A stretch of DNA of 64,000 nucleotides from CAYVVD01 sp964454975 (GTDB taxonomy: Bacteria; Bacteroidota; Ignavibacteria; Kapaibacteriales; UBA2268). Of this stretch, positions 27,770 to 37,052 are shown one piece after another (position 1 is the first letter of the stretch; every line of letters begins with the position of its first letter). The notes below the pieces were generated by a model. The model saw only the letters and a program-made list of their open reading frames with translations. It did not search any database and was not told the DNA's origin. The stretch lies in assembly GCA_964454975.1 (NCBI GenBank), contig CAYVVD010000013.1:30055-94054 (forward strand), in the 5' to 3' direction. A program made the translations under genes and the position numbers.

Positions 27770-29194
27770 TCAAGAAATTGTTTTACCTGAGATATTTATT
27801 CCGAGCTGTTCAACACGATAGCGGAGTTTTGCCCGGGAAATAGAAAGTAATTTTGAAGCTTGTATCTGGTTACCGTTAGTAATTTTAAGCGTTTGTATAA
27901 TTAAATCTCTGAGAACATTCCCCATCGGAACACCGGATTTTGATATTTTAAGGAAGTGTTCGCCTTCGTTTAATTCAAATTCGGCAGGTTCTTTAATTTT
28001 TTGAGTAGAGGAACCTGGCCTCAGGAAATGGAGAGAATCTTTTGTAATCAATTCCCTGTTTTCCAACAGGATTATTCTTTCAATAACATTCATCATTTCC
28101 CTTACATTTCCCTTCCACTTGTAGTTTTTGAGTGTTTCGGCTGCATCGGGAGTGAATCCTGAGATATTTTTACCAAACTTTTTATTGAATTTATCAATGA
28201 AAGAACTGGCAAGAGTCAGTATATCATCCCCCCTTTCTCTTAGTGGAGGGAGCAATATTTTTGCAACATTCAACCTGTAGTACAAATCCTCGCGAAATTT
28301 TCCATCCTCAACCATACTCTCAAGTTCCCTGTTGGTGGAAGTAATAACCCTTACATCAACAGAAATTTCCTTTTGCCCTCCAAGGCGGTAAAATTTTCTT
28401 TCCTGCAGCACTCTGAGAAGTTTAACTTGCAGATCGAGGCTCAATTCCCCTACTTCATCAAAAAGTATTGTGCCGTGGTGAGCCTGTTCAAATTTACCGG
28501 GCTTGATTTTTTCTGTGGCTCCGGTAAATGCCCCTCTTTCATAGCCGAATAGTTCATTCTCGGCAAGTTCACGAGGTATTGCCCCACAGTTAATTGTAAC
28601 AAACGGCCCTTTTGCTCGTGGTGAGTTTTCATGAATATACCTGGCAATTAATTCCTTGCCGGTTCCTGTTTCCCCAACAATTAAAACAGTTGTATCGTCA
28701 GTAGCAGCTACTATTTTAGCCATTTCGAGAGCTTTTTTCATTCCTTCCGAGCTGCCAATAATTTTTTCGGGTTGGTCTTCCTTTATTTTCTCGGATAGAA
28801 TATCAACCTGACGCCTAAGGTCGTAGTTTTCGAGTGCCCTTTCGACAGAAACCTCAAGCTGCTCCAGGTCAAGGGGCTTTACTATGAAATCTTCAGCGCC
28901 GAGTTTCATAGCCCTGACAGCCATCTTGATATCAGAGAACGCTGTCATAATAATTACAGGCATGCTATAGCCCTGCTTCCTCAGTTGCTCAAGTATATCA
29001 AGGCCGTTTGCATGGCCCAGAAAAATATCCAGCAGGATTAAGTCCGGCGAGATTACGTGTAGCTCGTTAATTGCATCATCGGGTTCCGTGAATGTAAGCA
29101 CCCTGTTGTATTTTTCCTCGAGTATGCTTTTTACTGTCGAGTTAACAAGCGGGTCGTCTTCAATCACAACGATAGTATAGTTTTGGCCGGCCAT
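27770..29194 (-). CDS. Sigma-54-dependent response regulator (NtrC/AtoC type)
   Basis: 474 residues in three parts. The receiver (1-120) has D13/D14, D56 in LLDIFLG and K106. The AAA+ domain has Walker A GETGTGK (174-180), the sigma-54-contacting GAFTGA loop (GYERGAFTGA, 217-226) and Walker B ILFDEVGE. The C-terminal Fis-type helix-turn-helix (about 435-470) contains NQIQASKLLSISRAKLRYRV. When phosphorylated it should hydrolyse ATP to open sigma-54 promoters. The upstream gene on the same strand is a histidine kinase that is its likely partner, with 92 bases between them. Confidence 0.93.
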   Translation of the reverse strand: MAGQNYTIVVIEDDPLVNSTVKSILEEKYNRVLTFTEPDDAINELHVISPDLILLDIFLGHANGLDILEQLRKQGYSMPVIIMTAFSDIKMAVRAMKLGAEDFIVKPLDLEQLEVSVERALENYDLRRQVDILSEKIKEDQPEKIIGSSEGMKKALEMAKIVAATDDTTVLIVGETGTGKELIARYIHENSPRAKGPFVTINCGAIPRELAENELFGYERGAFTGATEKIKPGKFEQAHHGTILFDEVGELSLDLQVKLLRVLQERKFYRLGGQKEISVDVRVITSTNRELESMVEDGKFREDLYYRLNVAKILLPPLRERGDDILTLASSFIDKFNKKFGKNISGFTPDAAETLKNYKWKGNVREMMNVIERIILLENRELITKDSLHFLRPGSSTQKIKEPAEFELNEGEHFLKISKSGVPMGNVLRDLIIQTLKITNGNQIQASKLLSISRAKLRYRVEQLGINISGKTIS

Positions 29195-29286
29195 AAACTT
29201 AAATCCTGGTTAATTTGCTGCTTGTGATTTAATATTAAATTAAGTTAATAAAAAAGGAAGTAAGCACAAACAGAAAAGTGCTAATA

Positions 29287-30378
29287 TTAGCCATTCCTTA
29301 TTATGGGAAGTTTGATATAAAAGGAGCTTCCTTCACCGAGCTTGCTTTCTACATCAATAATTCCACCGTGCTGATGAAGAATTCGCTGAGTGATTGGCAG
29401 GCCTAAACCCGTTCCATCCGGTTTACGGGTGAAGAATGGATTAAACATTTTAGTTATGTCTTCAGGTGAAATCCCTACTCCTGTATCGCTGATTAAAAGG
29501 ACTGCCATCATATGCGTACCTTTTGCCGCTGATTCCGTATATGTTTCAATCGTTATTTTACCTTTGCTTTTAATTGCATCTGCTGCATTTGTAAGAAGGT
29601 TAATCATTACCTGCTGCATTTGTTTTGAATCGGCAGAGACGGTAGGCAAATTCTCCAATAATTTCAACTCAATTTTTATTTCTTTTCGCTTCATAATGGA
29701 AGATACCATATCAAGGGTAGAAGGGATAAGGGAATTAATATTAATTTCCTTAATGTCGGGCATTGTCGGGCGGGAAAAATTTAATGTAACTTCTACTATT
29801 CTTGAAATCCTGTCAACCCCCTTTAGCGCAGAACTAATGTAATTATATGCCGCCTCACTATCCGGAGTGTTTCTCTTAAGTACCTGTAGATTTAGGTTAA
29901 CTGCTGCCAGCGGATTTCTGATTTCGTGTGCAACACTAGCTGACAGCTGCCCAAGCAGTACCAGTTTATCTGCTTGAACTAACTTATCTGTGAGCGCATG
30001 CTGTTCACTTACGTCCCGTGCGATAGCGTGTATCAGTTTCCTGCCCCCATGCTCAACAAAACGGGCGCTTATCTCTACCATCAGACTTTCGTTTTCAGGT
30101 GTTTCGAGCGAAAGTTCGGAAAGTACTGCGGGGGAGCCGGTTTTGTTGAGGAGCTTAAATATTCTTCGAAACTGCGGCAACCTTTTACCAATGAGTTTAT
30201 TCTTAGTCATTCCCAGCAGATTCGATGCATAATCATTTGCATCAAGTACATTCCATGTTTCAGGTTGGACTATGAATACCGCATCAGTGGCATTATCAAA
30301 GAAGGATTTATACCATGCAAGCTGTTTTTCAAGCAATTCGATTTTTTCAAATGCACTATCCTTCTTTGTACTCTTCAT
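29287..30378 (-). CDS. PAS-domain sensor histidine kinase (NtrB-like)
   Basis: 363 residues, no membrane segment, so the signal is probably cytoplasmic. A coiled N-terminus and PAS domain (about 20-125, FFDNATDAVFIVQPETW) lead to the phospho-acceptor H151 in SASVAHEIRNPLAAV. The ATPase has an N-box QVMINLLTNAADAI, G1 DTGVGI and G2 GTGLGLPI. It very likely phosphorylates the NtrC-type regulator encoded directly downstream. The signal and target genes cannot be read from the sequence. Confidence 0.92.
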   Translation of the reverse strand: MKSTKKDSAFEKIELLEKQLAWYKSFFDNATDAVFIVQPETWNVLDANDYASNLLGMTKNKLIGKRLPQFRRIFKLLNKTGSPAVLSELSLETPENESLMVEISARFVEHGGRKLIHAIARDVSEQHALTDKLVQADKLVLLGQLSASVAHEIRNPLAAVNLNLQVLKRNTPDSEAAYNYISSALKGVDRISRIVEVTLNFSRPTMPDIKEININSLIPSTLDMVSSIMKRKEIKIELKLLENLPTVSADSKQMQQVMINLLTNAADAIKSKGKITIETYTESAAKGTHMMAVLLISDTGVGISPEDITKMFNPFFTRKPDGTGLGLPITQRILHQHGGIIDVESKLGEGSSFYIKLPIIRNG

Positions 30379-30418
30379 AAATTAGTTCTGTTGATTAAAA
30401 CAATCCGAGCAAAGATAG

Positions 30419-32563
30419 CTAATTAGGAGGTTTGGTTTCAAGTGAATCGGGGATTGCCTCAACAGGTTCTTCTTTTCCATCAGGCGGCTTGAGCAAGTTA
30501 AGCGGGCTGTCCGCTGATTTAACTTCATCAATTAATTCTGCCGGACTGTCAAGTAAATTGAGCGGGTTCTTAAGTGCATCACCTGCATTCTTGAATATTT
30601 TAGACGGGTCTTTAATCATTTCCATAGGGTCATCAGTCATTTTCGCATCTTTAACTTCGGTAGCAGGGGCTTTGTCGCTTTTCATCCCGGATTCTGCATC
30701 CTCCTTGCCGGTAATAGCCACACGTTCAGGTTGCTTAAGTGAATCCGGTATAGTCTCTCCACTCTTTACAACAAGGTAATAATCCCTTGTAACTCTTACA
30801 TCTTCGGCATAAACGCTGCCGGGATACTTCTCAATAAGAAGGCTGTAATAATATGAAGCGCTGTCCGGCAGATGGAGGTTGTTTTCAAATATCCATCCTA
30901 TAGCGTACAAAGAACGCGGCGAATAGTCACTTTTTGGGTATTCGTTATATACTTTTTTGAATTGGGTTATTGCAAAATTATATTCACCAAACTTTCGAAG
31001 TTCAGAACCGGATTTATATAACTCCGCGACAGTGTCAATCACAAAATCTTCAGTAAAGCCAAGTTGTTTTGCGGATTCCCGGCCATACTCCGAAAACGGG
31101 AATCTTTCAACAATCACTTCGAGAAGCGAGTCCGCCATATAGGCATCTTCATCCCTTACTGTGCGGGCATAAGCATATAGAAAGCGTGCTGACAACTCGT
31201 TTCCAAGTGGTGCAAGCTCTGCAGATTTGCTATAGTAATGCTTTGCCGAGTCTGGGTTATCCAGTTGTTCGTGTATCCTGCCAATTTCGAATAGATATAA
31301 TGCCGCATCGTACTTCAGGGAATCACTTACAGGCTCATCCCCTTCGATTTTTTTCATTGCCGGCCTTAGCAGGTTCATATTCCTGTCGTACTCTGTAAGT
31401 AGCTTGTACATCTGGTGAGATGTATGGAAAACCGGTGTACGTACAGAACGGGAACGGGCAAAATACTTGGCTGCCTGGAAATAATCGTCTTTTTCATAAA
31501 CATCCATTCCCTTTTCGAAGTAATATGTAACAATCAAGGGGTTGTTAACATACGCTGAATCGGCATAGTATTCCGCGAGTTCCATTTCCTCTTCTTTCCC
31601 TTGGAGCCTGAGTGCGTTCAGTCTTTCAGCAAAGGCATATCCCTTCCACTCTTCAAACTTTCCGTCATTTTCAAGCTCAGAGAGAATCTCAGAGGCATCA
31701 TCGTATCTTCCGAGCCTGTTTAAAGAAGCAGCTTTGTATAGCTTTGCTTCAAATTCCTGGAGATAGCCGGGTGAATAATCCATCACGGTTGTGAATTCCT
31801 CAACAGCCCTTTCAAAAAGTCCAAGCCTGTATAAAAGCATTGCAAGGTCGAGTTGCCAGTTAGCCTTGATTTCACCATCATCAGTCTGGGCAACTGCCTG
31901 CCTGTATGGCCTGAGGGCACCGTCGAGGTCGTCGTTGAACAAAGCAACTTCGGCTTCAAGCCTGAACGCTTCTGAAAGTATGTCATACCTTTCAAGCTGC
32001 CAGGCAATGTCAACTGTTCTTGAAAGCATTATTTCGCCTGCATAAAACTTTCTCTGGATGATAAGATTTTTCGAAAAAAGCAGATGTGCATCCGGCGAAA
32101 ATTCCCCATCGGGGAATTTGTCAATCAACTCGCTGCATTTTAACTGAGAGGGGAGCCATTCATTTCTGTAAAAGTAAGATTTGGCCATCAGGAAAAGCGA
32201 ACCCTGCACATAGTCGCTTTTGGGATGATTAGCAAGAATTTTGGAACCCTTGATAATTACAGAGTCAAGCTTAACATTAACAGGCTGGCGTTGTTGTTGT
32301 GTGATTACATAGTCTTTAACAAAAGCAGGTATTCCCCTGTTTGCGTCGTCTTTTATATCATTCCTTTCCTCCGGGACAACTATTCGGGGATTAGTTTTTC
32401 TCTTGTCATCCTGGTATTCAAATTCGTCCTCGGACTCATTAACCAGGCGGTCCATATTGTAATAGGTATTAAAGTAAGTAGTGAAATTGTCCCATTGACT
32501 GCAGGATGCGAAAAAAAGAGCCAGCAGGGCAAGCGGCATATATAAATATTTGTTCTTTAACAT
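30419..32563 (-). CDS. TPR lipoprotein resembling SprE/PorW (type IX secretion/gliding)
   Basis: About 714 residues. The ATG at 32563 is chosen because it gives a compact lipoprotein signal (LLALFFASCSQW, lipid Cys); the frame is open 17 codons further. Just after the Cys is FTTYFNTYYN, an NTYYN segment that closely resembles SprE/PorW, the periplasmic lipoproteins that couple parts of the T9SS machine. TPR-like helical repeats follow (about 100-560, for example PKSDYVQGSLFLMAKSYF). An acidic, low-complexity C-terminus is rich in Pro, Asp and Lys. The T9SS-sorted proteins nearby support a role in secretion. The SprE/PorW assignment is probable, not proven. Confidence 0.7.
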   Translation of the reverse strand: MLKNKYLYMPLALLALFFASCSQWDNFTTYFNTYYNMDRLVNESEDEFEYQDDKRKTNPRIVVPEERNDIKDDANRGIPAFVKDYVITQQQRQPVNVKLDSVIIKGSKILANHPKSDYVQGSLFLMAKSYFYRNEWLPSQLKCSELIDKFPDGEFSPDAHLLFSKNLIIQRKFYAGEIMLSRTVDIAWQLERYDILSEAFRLEAEVALFNDDLDGALRPYRQAVAQTDDGEIKANWQLDLAMLLYRLGLFERAVEEFTTVMDYSPGYLQEFEAKLYKAASLNRLGRYDDASEILSELENDGKFEEWKGYAFAERLNALRLQGKEEEMELAEYYADSAYVNNPLIVTYYFEKGMDVYEKDDYFQAAKYFARSRSVRTPVFHTSHQMYKLLTEYDRNMNLLRPAMKKIEGDEPVSDSLKYDAALYLFEIGRIHEQLDNPDSAKHYYSKSAELAPLGNELSARFLYAYARTVRDEDAYMADSLLEVIVERFPFSEYGRESAKQLGFTEDFVIDTVAELYKSGSELRKFGEYNFAITQFKKVYNEYPKSDYSPRSLYAIGWIFENNLHLPDSASYYYSLLIEKYPGSVYAEDVRVTRDYYLVVKSGETIPDSLKQPERVAITGKEDAESGMKSDKAPATEVKDAKMTDDPMEMIKDPSKIFKNAGDALKNPLNLLDSPAELIDEVKSADSPLNLLKPPDGKEEPVEAIPDSLETKPPN

Positions 32564-32687
32564 AAAACAACGCAAAGCGTTTAAATAATACACTACAACC
32601 TTGAATTTAAGCAATTATGTCCGGGTTGCAATACAATCGCATGAACGCTTATTATACGGCCATATTTTAAAAAGGTTTAATCTACAA

Positions 32688-33443
32688 TCAGTTGGCAAGT
32701 AATTTAAATATTTTCGTTTGGCAGTTTAACAGCCGGGAGAGATCTTCCTTTTTTCGCTCAACTCTGAGACCAGTAACATATATCCTGAATTGCAGCAATT
32801 TTCTCCTGTTTTCAATCCACCGGCTGTTTTCAAGCCTGTTGAGGAATATATACTCAGGCCTTTCCTTGAACTCCCTGATTTTTTTTCTGTAGGATATAAT
32901 TTCTTTTTCGAGGCTTCTTAAGTCCTTCATGTCGTTGTATAAACTTTGCCTGCTCAACTTCTGGTGATACATTCGCATTCTTTTGAAATTACCGCTGAGA
33001 TATGCTTCCCTGACATTGTGCCAATACTGGATACTTTGATTGTTTTGATTATTCAGGTCAGGGTGGACAGCTTTAATAAGACTTTTGTACATGAGCTTTA
33101 ATTCTATCTGCCTGAATCCCGCAAGCTCTCCGATCTCCTTGTTTGCTGTTTCAAGCAATTCTTTGTTTTTGCATTCCTCTCTTGCTTCGTCCTTTATCAT
33201 CCCAAGTATTTTAGAATTAAGAGGCAACCGCTTTTCAAGCCTTATTTTCACTATCCTCAAAATCTTATCCAACTCAAATTCGTTTGAGTTTAATTCTTTT
33301 AATTCAGATTCGAGTTTCCAGAAGAACCCCGAATACTTTTTATACATTTGGGGCTCTACAGACTTCTTTAAGTACTGCCATTCCTCGGATAATTTCAGGA
33401 GTTCGAGTCTCCTCTCCTTAATTTCCTGTGTTAAATTACTCAT
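32688..33443 (-). CDS. J-domain-like coiled-coil protein
   Basis: 251 residues, very rich in Lys, Glu and Leu, and mostly coiled coil. A short J-domain-like core lies at about residues 110-160. It contains LMYKSLIKAVHPDLN with the HPD tripeptide at 127-129 that stimulates DnaK ATPase, then YWHNVREAYLSGNF. The N-terminal 100 residues and the C-terminal 90 residues are long helices. The gene overlaps the preceding AhpD-like gene by 8 bases. It could be a DnaK co-chaperone for a specific client; nothing shows which. Confidence 0.65.
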   Translation of the reverse strand: MSNLTQEIKERRLELLKLSEEWQYLKKSVEPQMYKKYSGFFWKLESELKELNSNEFELDKILRIVKIRLEKRLPLNSKILGMIKDEAREECKNKELLETANKEIGELAGFRQIELKLMYKSLIKAVHPDLNNQNNQSIQYWHNVREAYLSGNFKRMRMYHQKLSRQSLYNDMKDLRSLEKEIISYRKKIREFKERPEYIFLNRLENSRWIENRRKLLQFRIYVTGLRVERKKEDLSRLLNCQTKIFKLLAN

Positions 33444-33783
33444 CAGAACTGTAAATTTCGTTAATAGCTTTTAAAGCAAATCTCAGGTGCGGGATTACTA
33501 TTGTGCCCCCAATAATCAAGGATATGTTCATTGTTTCATTCAGCTCCTGCCTTGTGCATTCCAGTTTGTAACACTCGCGAATGTGATAGAGCACACAATC
33601 ATTACATCTAAATAGCAATGAGCAGGCCAGCCCCATTAACTCTTTGTATTTAGGAGGGATTTCGCCTTCGCTAAAGGCGGTTTTATCCAATGCAAAAAAC
33701 CTGTTGAATGGCAGGAAATTCTGTTCTGACACAAAAGCATTTCCTTCATGTCTTCTTGCATTAAACTCTTCGAATATCTCCAT
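33436..33783 (-). CDS. Carboxymuconolactone decarboxylase/AhpD-like protein
   Basis: A 115-residue helical protein with the AhpD-type redox motif CNDCVLYH (C60, C63, H67) in MGLACSLLFRC, followed by ELNETMNISLIIGGTIVIPHLRFAL. AhpD-like proteins use the CxxC pair in thiol-based peroxide reduction; others in the superfamily are decarboxylases. The intact CxxCxxxH favours the redox role. Its stop codon overlaps the start of the J-domain gene. Both oxidative stress and protein folding fit the pairing, but this is inference. Confidence 0.8.
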   Translation of the reverse strand: MEIFEEFNARRHEGNAFVSEQNFLPFNRFFALDKTAFSEGEIPPKYKELMGLACSLLFRCNDCVLYHIRECYKLECTRQELNETMNISLIIGGTIVIPHLRFALKAINEIYSSDE

Positions 33784-33938
33784 AGAAAAAATCCTCTGCC
33801 TTATAAATCCGGGCTGAATTCCAATTAATCAGAGGTTTATGAAATTTAGCTGCTGCTGCGGTGAAATTACACTACCTCCATTGCTCATTTAATTTAATTA
33901 AATTGCGTTTTTATTGTCACTAAAGTTATCCACAGAAT

Positions 33939-35261
33939 TTGAACACGGTAGTAATAGTCGGCGCAGGTGTCAGCGGAATTTCAGCAGCTATGAAGCTGGT
34001 TGAGGCAGGATACCATGTAAAGTTGCTGGAAGCTAAGGGATTTCCAGGGGGAAGGATTTACTCATTTGAGGACAACAAAACCGGGGATATCATTGACAAC
34101 GGACAGCATGTATTGATAGGTGCATATCAAAATTTTTTCTCGATTTTAAATAAGCTCGGAACAAGAGATAAGCTGAAGGAGCAAAGAAGCCTTAAGCTGA
34201 CAATGCATGATTTAAAAGGCCACCCCAGGGTATTTGATGCATCTAAGTTTCCCGGGCAGGCCGGATTGCTATATGCTTTATTATCACTTAAAGATGTATC
34301 CATCAGCAGCAAACTTAACTCACTCAGAATGATGAAATCCACCGATGTTGAAAATATTGATATTAAAAGCGTAAGCGATTTATTGCGCTATTATTCGGTT
34401 GGTGGGGACATTGCAAAACTATTGTGGGAGCCTTTGGTAATTGCAACAATGAATCAAAGCATATTTAAAGCGCCTGCAAGGGTTTTTAAGAATATCTTAA
34501 CGCTTGCTTTTTTTAAAGGCGTTGCAAATTCGAGGATGATTTTTCCTGTTACTGGCTTGAGTGAACTTTTAAAGCCTTTGCCGGCTTTTCTTGAGAAGCA
34601 CAATTCAAGGTTTTATCCAAACTCCGGAATTGAATCAATATTAACAGAAAATAACAGGGTTGTTTCAGTCAAGACAAAATACGGGAATACTATTGAAGGA
34701 GATTCATTCATTATTGCTGTGCCACCATTGCAATTAAGAAAGTTAATCTATCCGGATTTTTGTCGAGCTGAACTAAATACTTTTATATCTGAACACGAGT
34801 ACTCAACTATTGTATCTGCTTATCTTTGGTACGATAAGGAGTTAACTCAAAATGAATTCGGCGGAATAATTAATTCAACAATTCATTGGTATTTCAACAA
34901 AAGGAGATTATTTAATAATTCAAATCCTGATTACCCGGGTCATCTTGCAATAACAATAAGCAATGCAAATGCAACTGAAAGATATTCAAATGAAGAATTA
35001 ATAAAACTAATCGACAAGGAAATACAAGAAGTGCTGAATACAAATGCTAAGTTGTTACATTTCAGGCTGATACGAGACAAGAGGGCTACTTTTAGCCAAA
35101 ATTATGAAATAGAGATGAAAAGGCCGGGTACGAAAACTAAGCTAATAAATCTATTTATTGCGGGCGACTGGACTAACACTTCGCTCCCGGCAACAATTGA
35201 GGGTGCAGCAAAAAGCGGTATTGATGCAGCAGGGCAAATAATCAACCGTGGCTTCGCCTGA
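33939..35261 (+). CDS. FAD-dependent oxidoreductase, HpnE-like (hydroxysqualene dehydroxylase)
   Basis: 440 residues beginning with a TTG. The N-terminal FAD-binding VVIVGAGVSGISAA and GGRIYSF motifs and the DNGQHVLIGAYQNFF segment match the HpnE family. HpnE converts hydroxysqualene to squalene in hopanoid and sterol synthesis. The C-terminal FAD motif is LFIAGDWTNTSLPATIEGA. No squalene or hopanoid genes are nearby, so other phytoene-desaturase-like substrates are possible. It reads away from the minus-strand AhpD-like gene. No RBS is clear before the TTG. Confidence 0.8.
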   Translation: MNTVVIVGAGVSGISAAMKLVEAGYHVKLLEAKGFPGGRIYSFEDNKTGDIIDNGQHVLIGAYQNFFSILNKLGTRDKLKEQRSLKLTMHDLKGHPRVFDASKFPGQAGLLYALLSLKDVSISSKLNSLRMMKSTDVENIDIKSVSDLLRYYSVGGDIAKLLWEPLVIATMNQSIFKAPARVFKNILTLAFFKGVANSRMIFPVTGLSELLKPLPAFLEKHNSRFYPNSGIESILTENNRVVSVKTKYGNTIEGDSFIIAVPPLQLRKLIYPDFCRAELNTFISEHEYSTIVSAYLWYDKELTQNEFGGIINSTIHWYFNKRRLFNNSNPDYPGHLAITISNANATERYSNEELIKLIDKEIQEVLNTNAKLLHFRLIRDKRATFSQNYEIEMKRPGTKTKLINLFIAGDWTNTSLPATIEGAAKSGIDAAGQIINRGFA

Positions 35262-35445
35262 TTCTTGTGGTAGGGACCCTGTTTTTTATCTCAGATATTT
35301 TTTGTGTTTCCATTAGTCTGAGAACGTTAGCTATTGCTTCGGATTGAGACTTTCCAAATGCAGACATATCGCCAATTTCAGGGGCCTTGGCAATAAACTT
35401 CTTTACTTTACCATCCCAATACAGTATAATTCGTTGCTTTCCCAT
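35242..35445 (-). CDS. HicB-like small protein, no toxin partner
   Basis: 67 residues. The N-terminal half, IILYWDGKVKKFIAKAPEIGD followed by SQSEAIANVLRLM, has the pattern of HicB antitoxin N-terminal domains (strand, Pro-Glu turn, and helix after the A.G.S..EA motif). No DNA-binding domain follows, only a basic tail, and there is no HicA-like gene beside it. It could be an orphan regulator or an unrelated small protein with this partial fold. Its 3' end overlaps the end of the HpnE-like gene by 20 bases. Confidence 0.5.
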   Translation of the reverse strand: MGKQRIILYWDGKVKKFIAKAPEIGDMSAFGKSQSEAIANVLRLMETQKISEIKNRVPTTRIRRSHG

Positions 35446-35544
35446 CTAATATTCAGCAAATTCCATAAAAATTTAATGCAATATTAATATGCATCGCCAC
35501 TAAAAATGACACTCAAATATCAAGCCAATACAAGTGATGTATGT

Positions 35545-37023
35545 TTAATTTATGTAAATCATATAGCCAAGATCTGAATAATCAAGCCTATTCAAGCCCT
35601 GTTCTTGAAGTAATTCATCATATTTCTGATAGAAAGGATTCTTTCGGTTGATAACAAAGAATGGTGATCGGCCTTTATTTAGTAACTCTTTTAAAAGATT
35701 TATATCAGGTGGTTCATCATTAAACATGCTCCTTTGGGGAAGCGAGGAAAAAAGCTGGTGAATATTTTCCGGGCCTGTGTAGAAGTGGGAACTTCCTTCA
35801 GAAAATCCAAGAGCTTTAATGTTGTTCCAAAGCACTTTTTCCGGGGGATATTTTATCGTTCCGAGATTAAATGAATCTGCATATTTGAATTTCACTAATG
35901 AGGCAATTGCCAATAATGTGCAAAAACTATACATCGTAATTTGTACATAGTTTTTCTCCTTATTTCTGGAATTGACGACTTTTATCCCATAAAAGAAAGC
36001 AATCAGGAATGTTAAAATGAAGGGTGATAGCAACCTGTGATCCGGAGTGTCTATTTTTGCAAAGAAAGATACCAGCACAAGGCCGATTAAATAAACTCCT
36101 CCGTAAAGGATAAGCGAAGACTGGAATACTCGTTGTTTGACTTTTTTGATTTTTGTTGAATACATCGGGTAAAGTGCAATTAGCAAAATGATAATGGAGA
36201 AAAGGAAACCGAATACAAACAATGCAGGCTCAGTATTATCGAGTTTTTTCATTACTTCCGAAAAGAAGTCCAGCCTGATCTCTTTCCCAATACCGTGAGT
36301 TACTGATAGATCGCCATAAAGCAATTTATTCCTGGCAAGCCAAATCAATACAGGGCCAAAAGACGCTAATCCTGCCATGGCCATTTTTTTCCAGAAGCCT
36401 TTATTCTGGTAAAGCGCCGGTAAAAGGAATAAGAATATATTAATTGCGCCTAAATATCTCATCCAGGAAGCTAGAAATGCAATTGCAAAGGCATAATACC
36501 AGTATTTATAATTGCCTGTATAGACTATTTTCCTGATGAAAAAAAACTGGAGCATTAAAAGTGAAATAAACAGTGTTTCCGTCCAAAAATGTGCGAACAA
36601 TACCCTGAAAGTCGGAAAAATAGTAATTGTCAGGAATATCAACAACTTAAAGAGATTGTAAAATCCAAGGGAATTAAGCAGTAAGTAAAGAGCAAAATAA
36701 AAAAGAATGATGGCAAACGTCTGGACAACAAGAGCAGCAAAAATTGGATTTGGTTCAAATGTCATCACAAGAGCAATCAGTACAGGCAATCCGGGGGGAT
36801 GTTCTGTATAAGGCTCAAACTCCGGTTCCATATTGCCTGTGAAGAAATTGGCATTAAGTTCAAGCACTCCGCGCTCAGCAAGGTTTTTGCCTGCGGCAAG
36901 ATAATTGTTTGAATCAGGAGACAGGTTAATAGTATTTAACCAAGTTACTATGCTGTAGAAGCATAATACTCCAAGTATTATTACCTGGGTTATTTTATGA
37001 TAACGATGCTGCTCTTTCTTCAT
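35545..37023 (-). CDS. GT39-like multi-pass membrane protein (putative glycosyltransferase)
   Basis: 492 residues with a dozen or so hydrophobic helices. The first loop holds LSPDSNNYLAAGKNLAERG and then TEHPPGLPVLIAL. An Asp-Ser pair plus a PPG motif at this place is typical of ArnT/PMT-like (GT39 or GT83) glycosyltransferases, which use lipid-linked sugars in the periplasm. The C-terminal 120 residues are a soluble periplasmic part. The acceptor (lipid A, protein or glycan) cannot be told. The gene stands alone between coaBC and a HicB-like gene. Confidence 0.65.
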   Translation of the reverse strand: MKKEQHRYHKITQVIILGVLCFYSIVTWLNTINLSPDSNNYLAAGKNLAERGVLELNANFFTGNMEPEFEPYTEHPPGLPVLIALVMTFEPNPIFAALVVQTFAIILFYFALYLLLNSLGFYNLFKLLIFLTITIFPTFRVLFAHFWTETLFISLLMLQFFFIRKIVYTGNYKYWYYAFAIAFLASWMRYLGAINIFLFLLPALYQNKGFWKKMAMAGLASFGPVLIWLARNKLLYGDLSVTHGIGKEIRLDFFSEVMKKLDNTEPALFVFGFLFSIIILLIALYPMYSTKIKKVKQRVFQSSLILYGGVYLIGLVLVSFFAKIDTPDHRLLSPFILTFLIAFFYGIKVVNSRNKEKNYVQITMYSFCTLLAIASLVKFKYADSFNLGTIKYPPEKVLWNNIKALGFSEGSSHFYTGPENIHQLFSSLPQRSMFNDEPPDINLLKELLNKGRSPFFVINRKNPFYQKYDELLQEQGLNRLDYSDLGYMIYIN

Positions 37024-37052
37024 CTGACAAATGAATGCTTATCGGCTATGCA

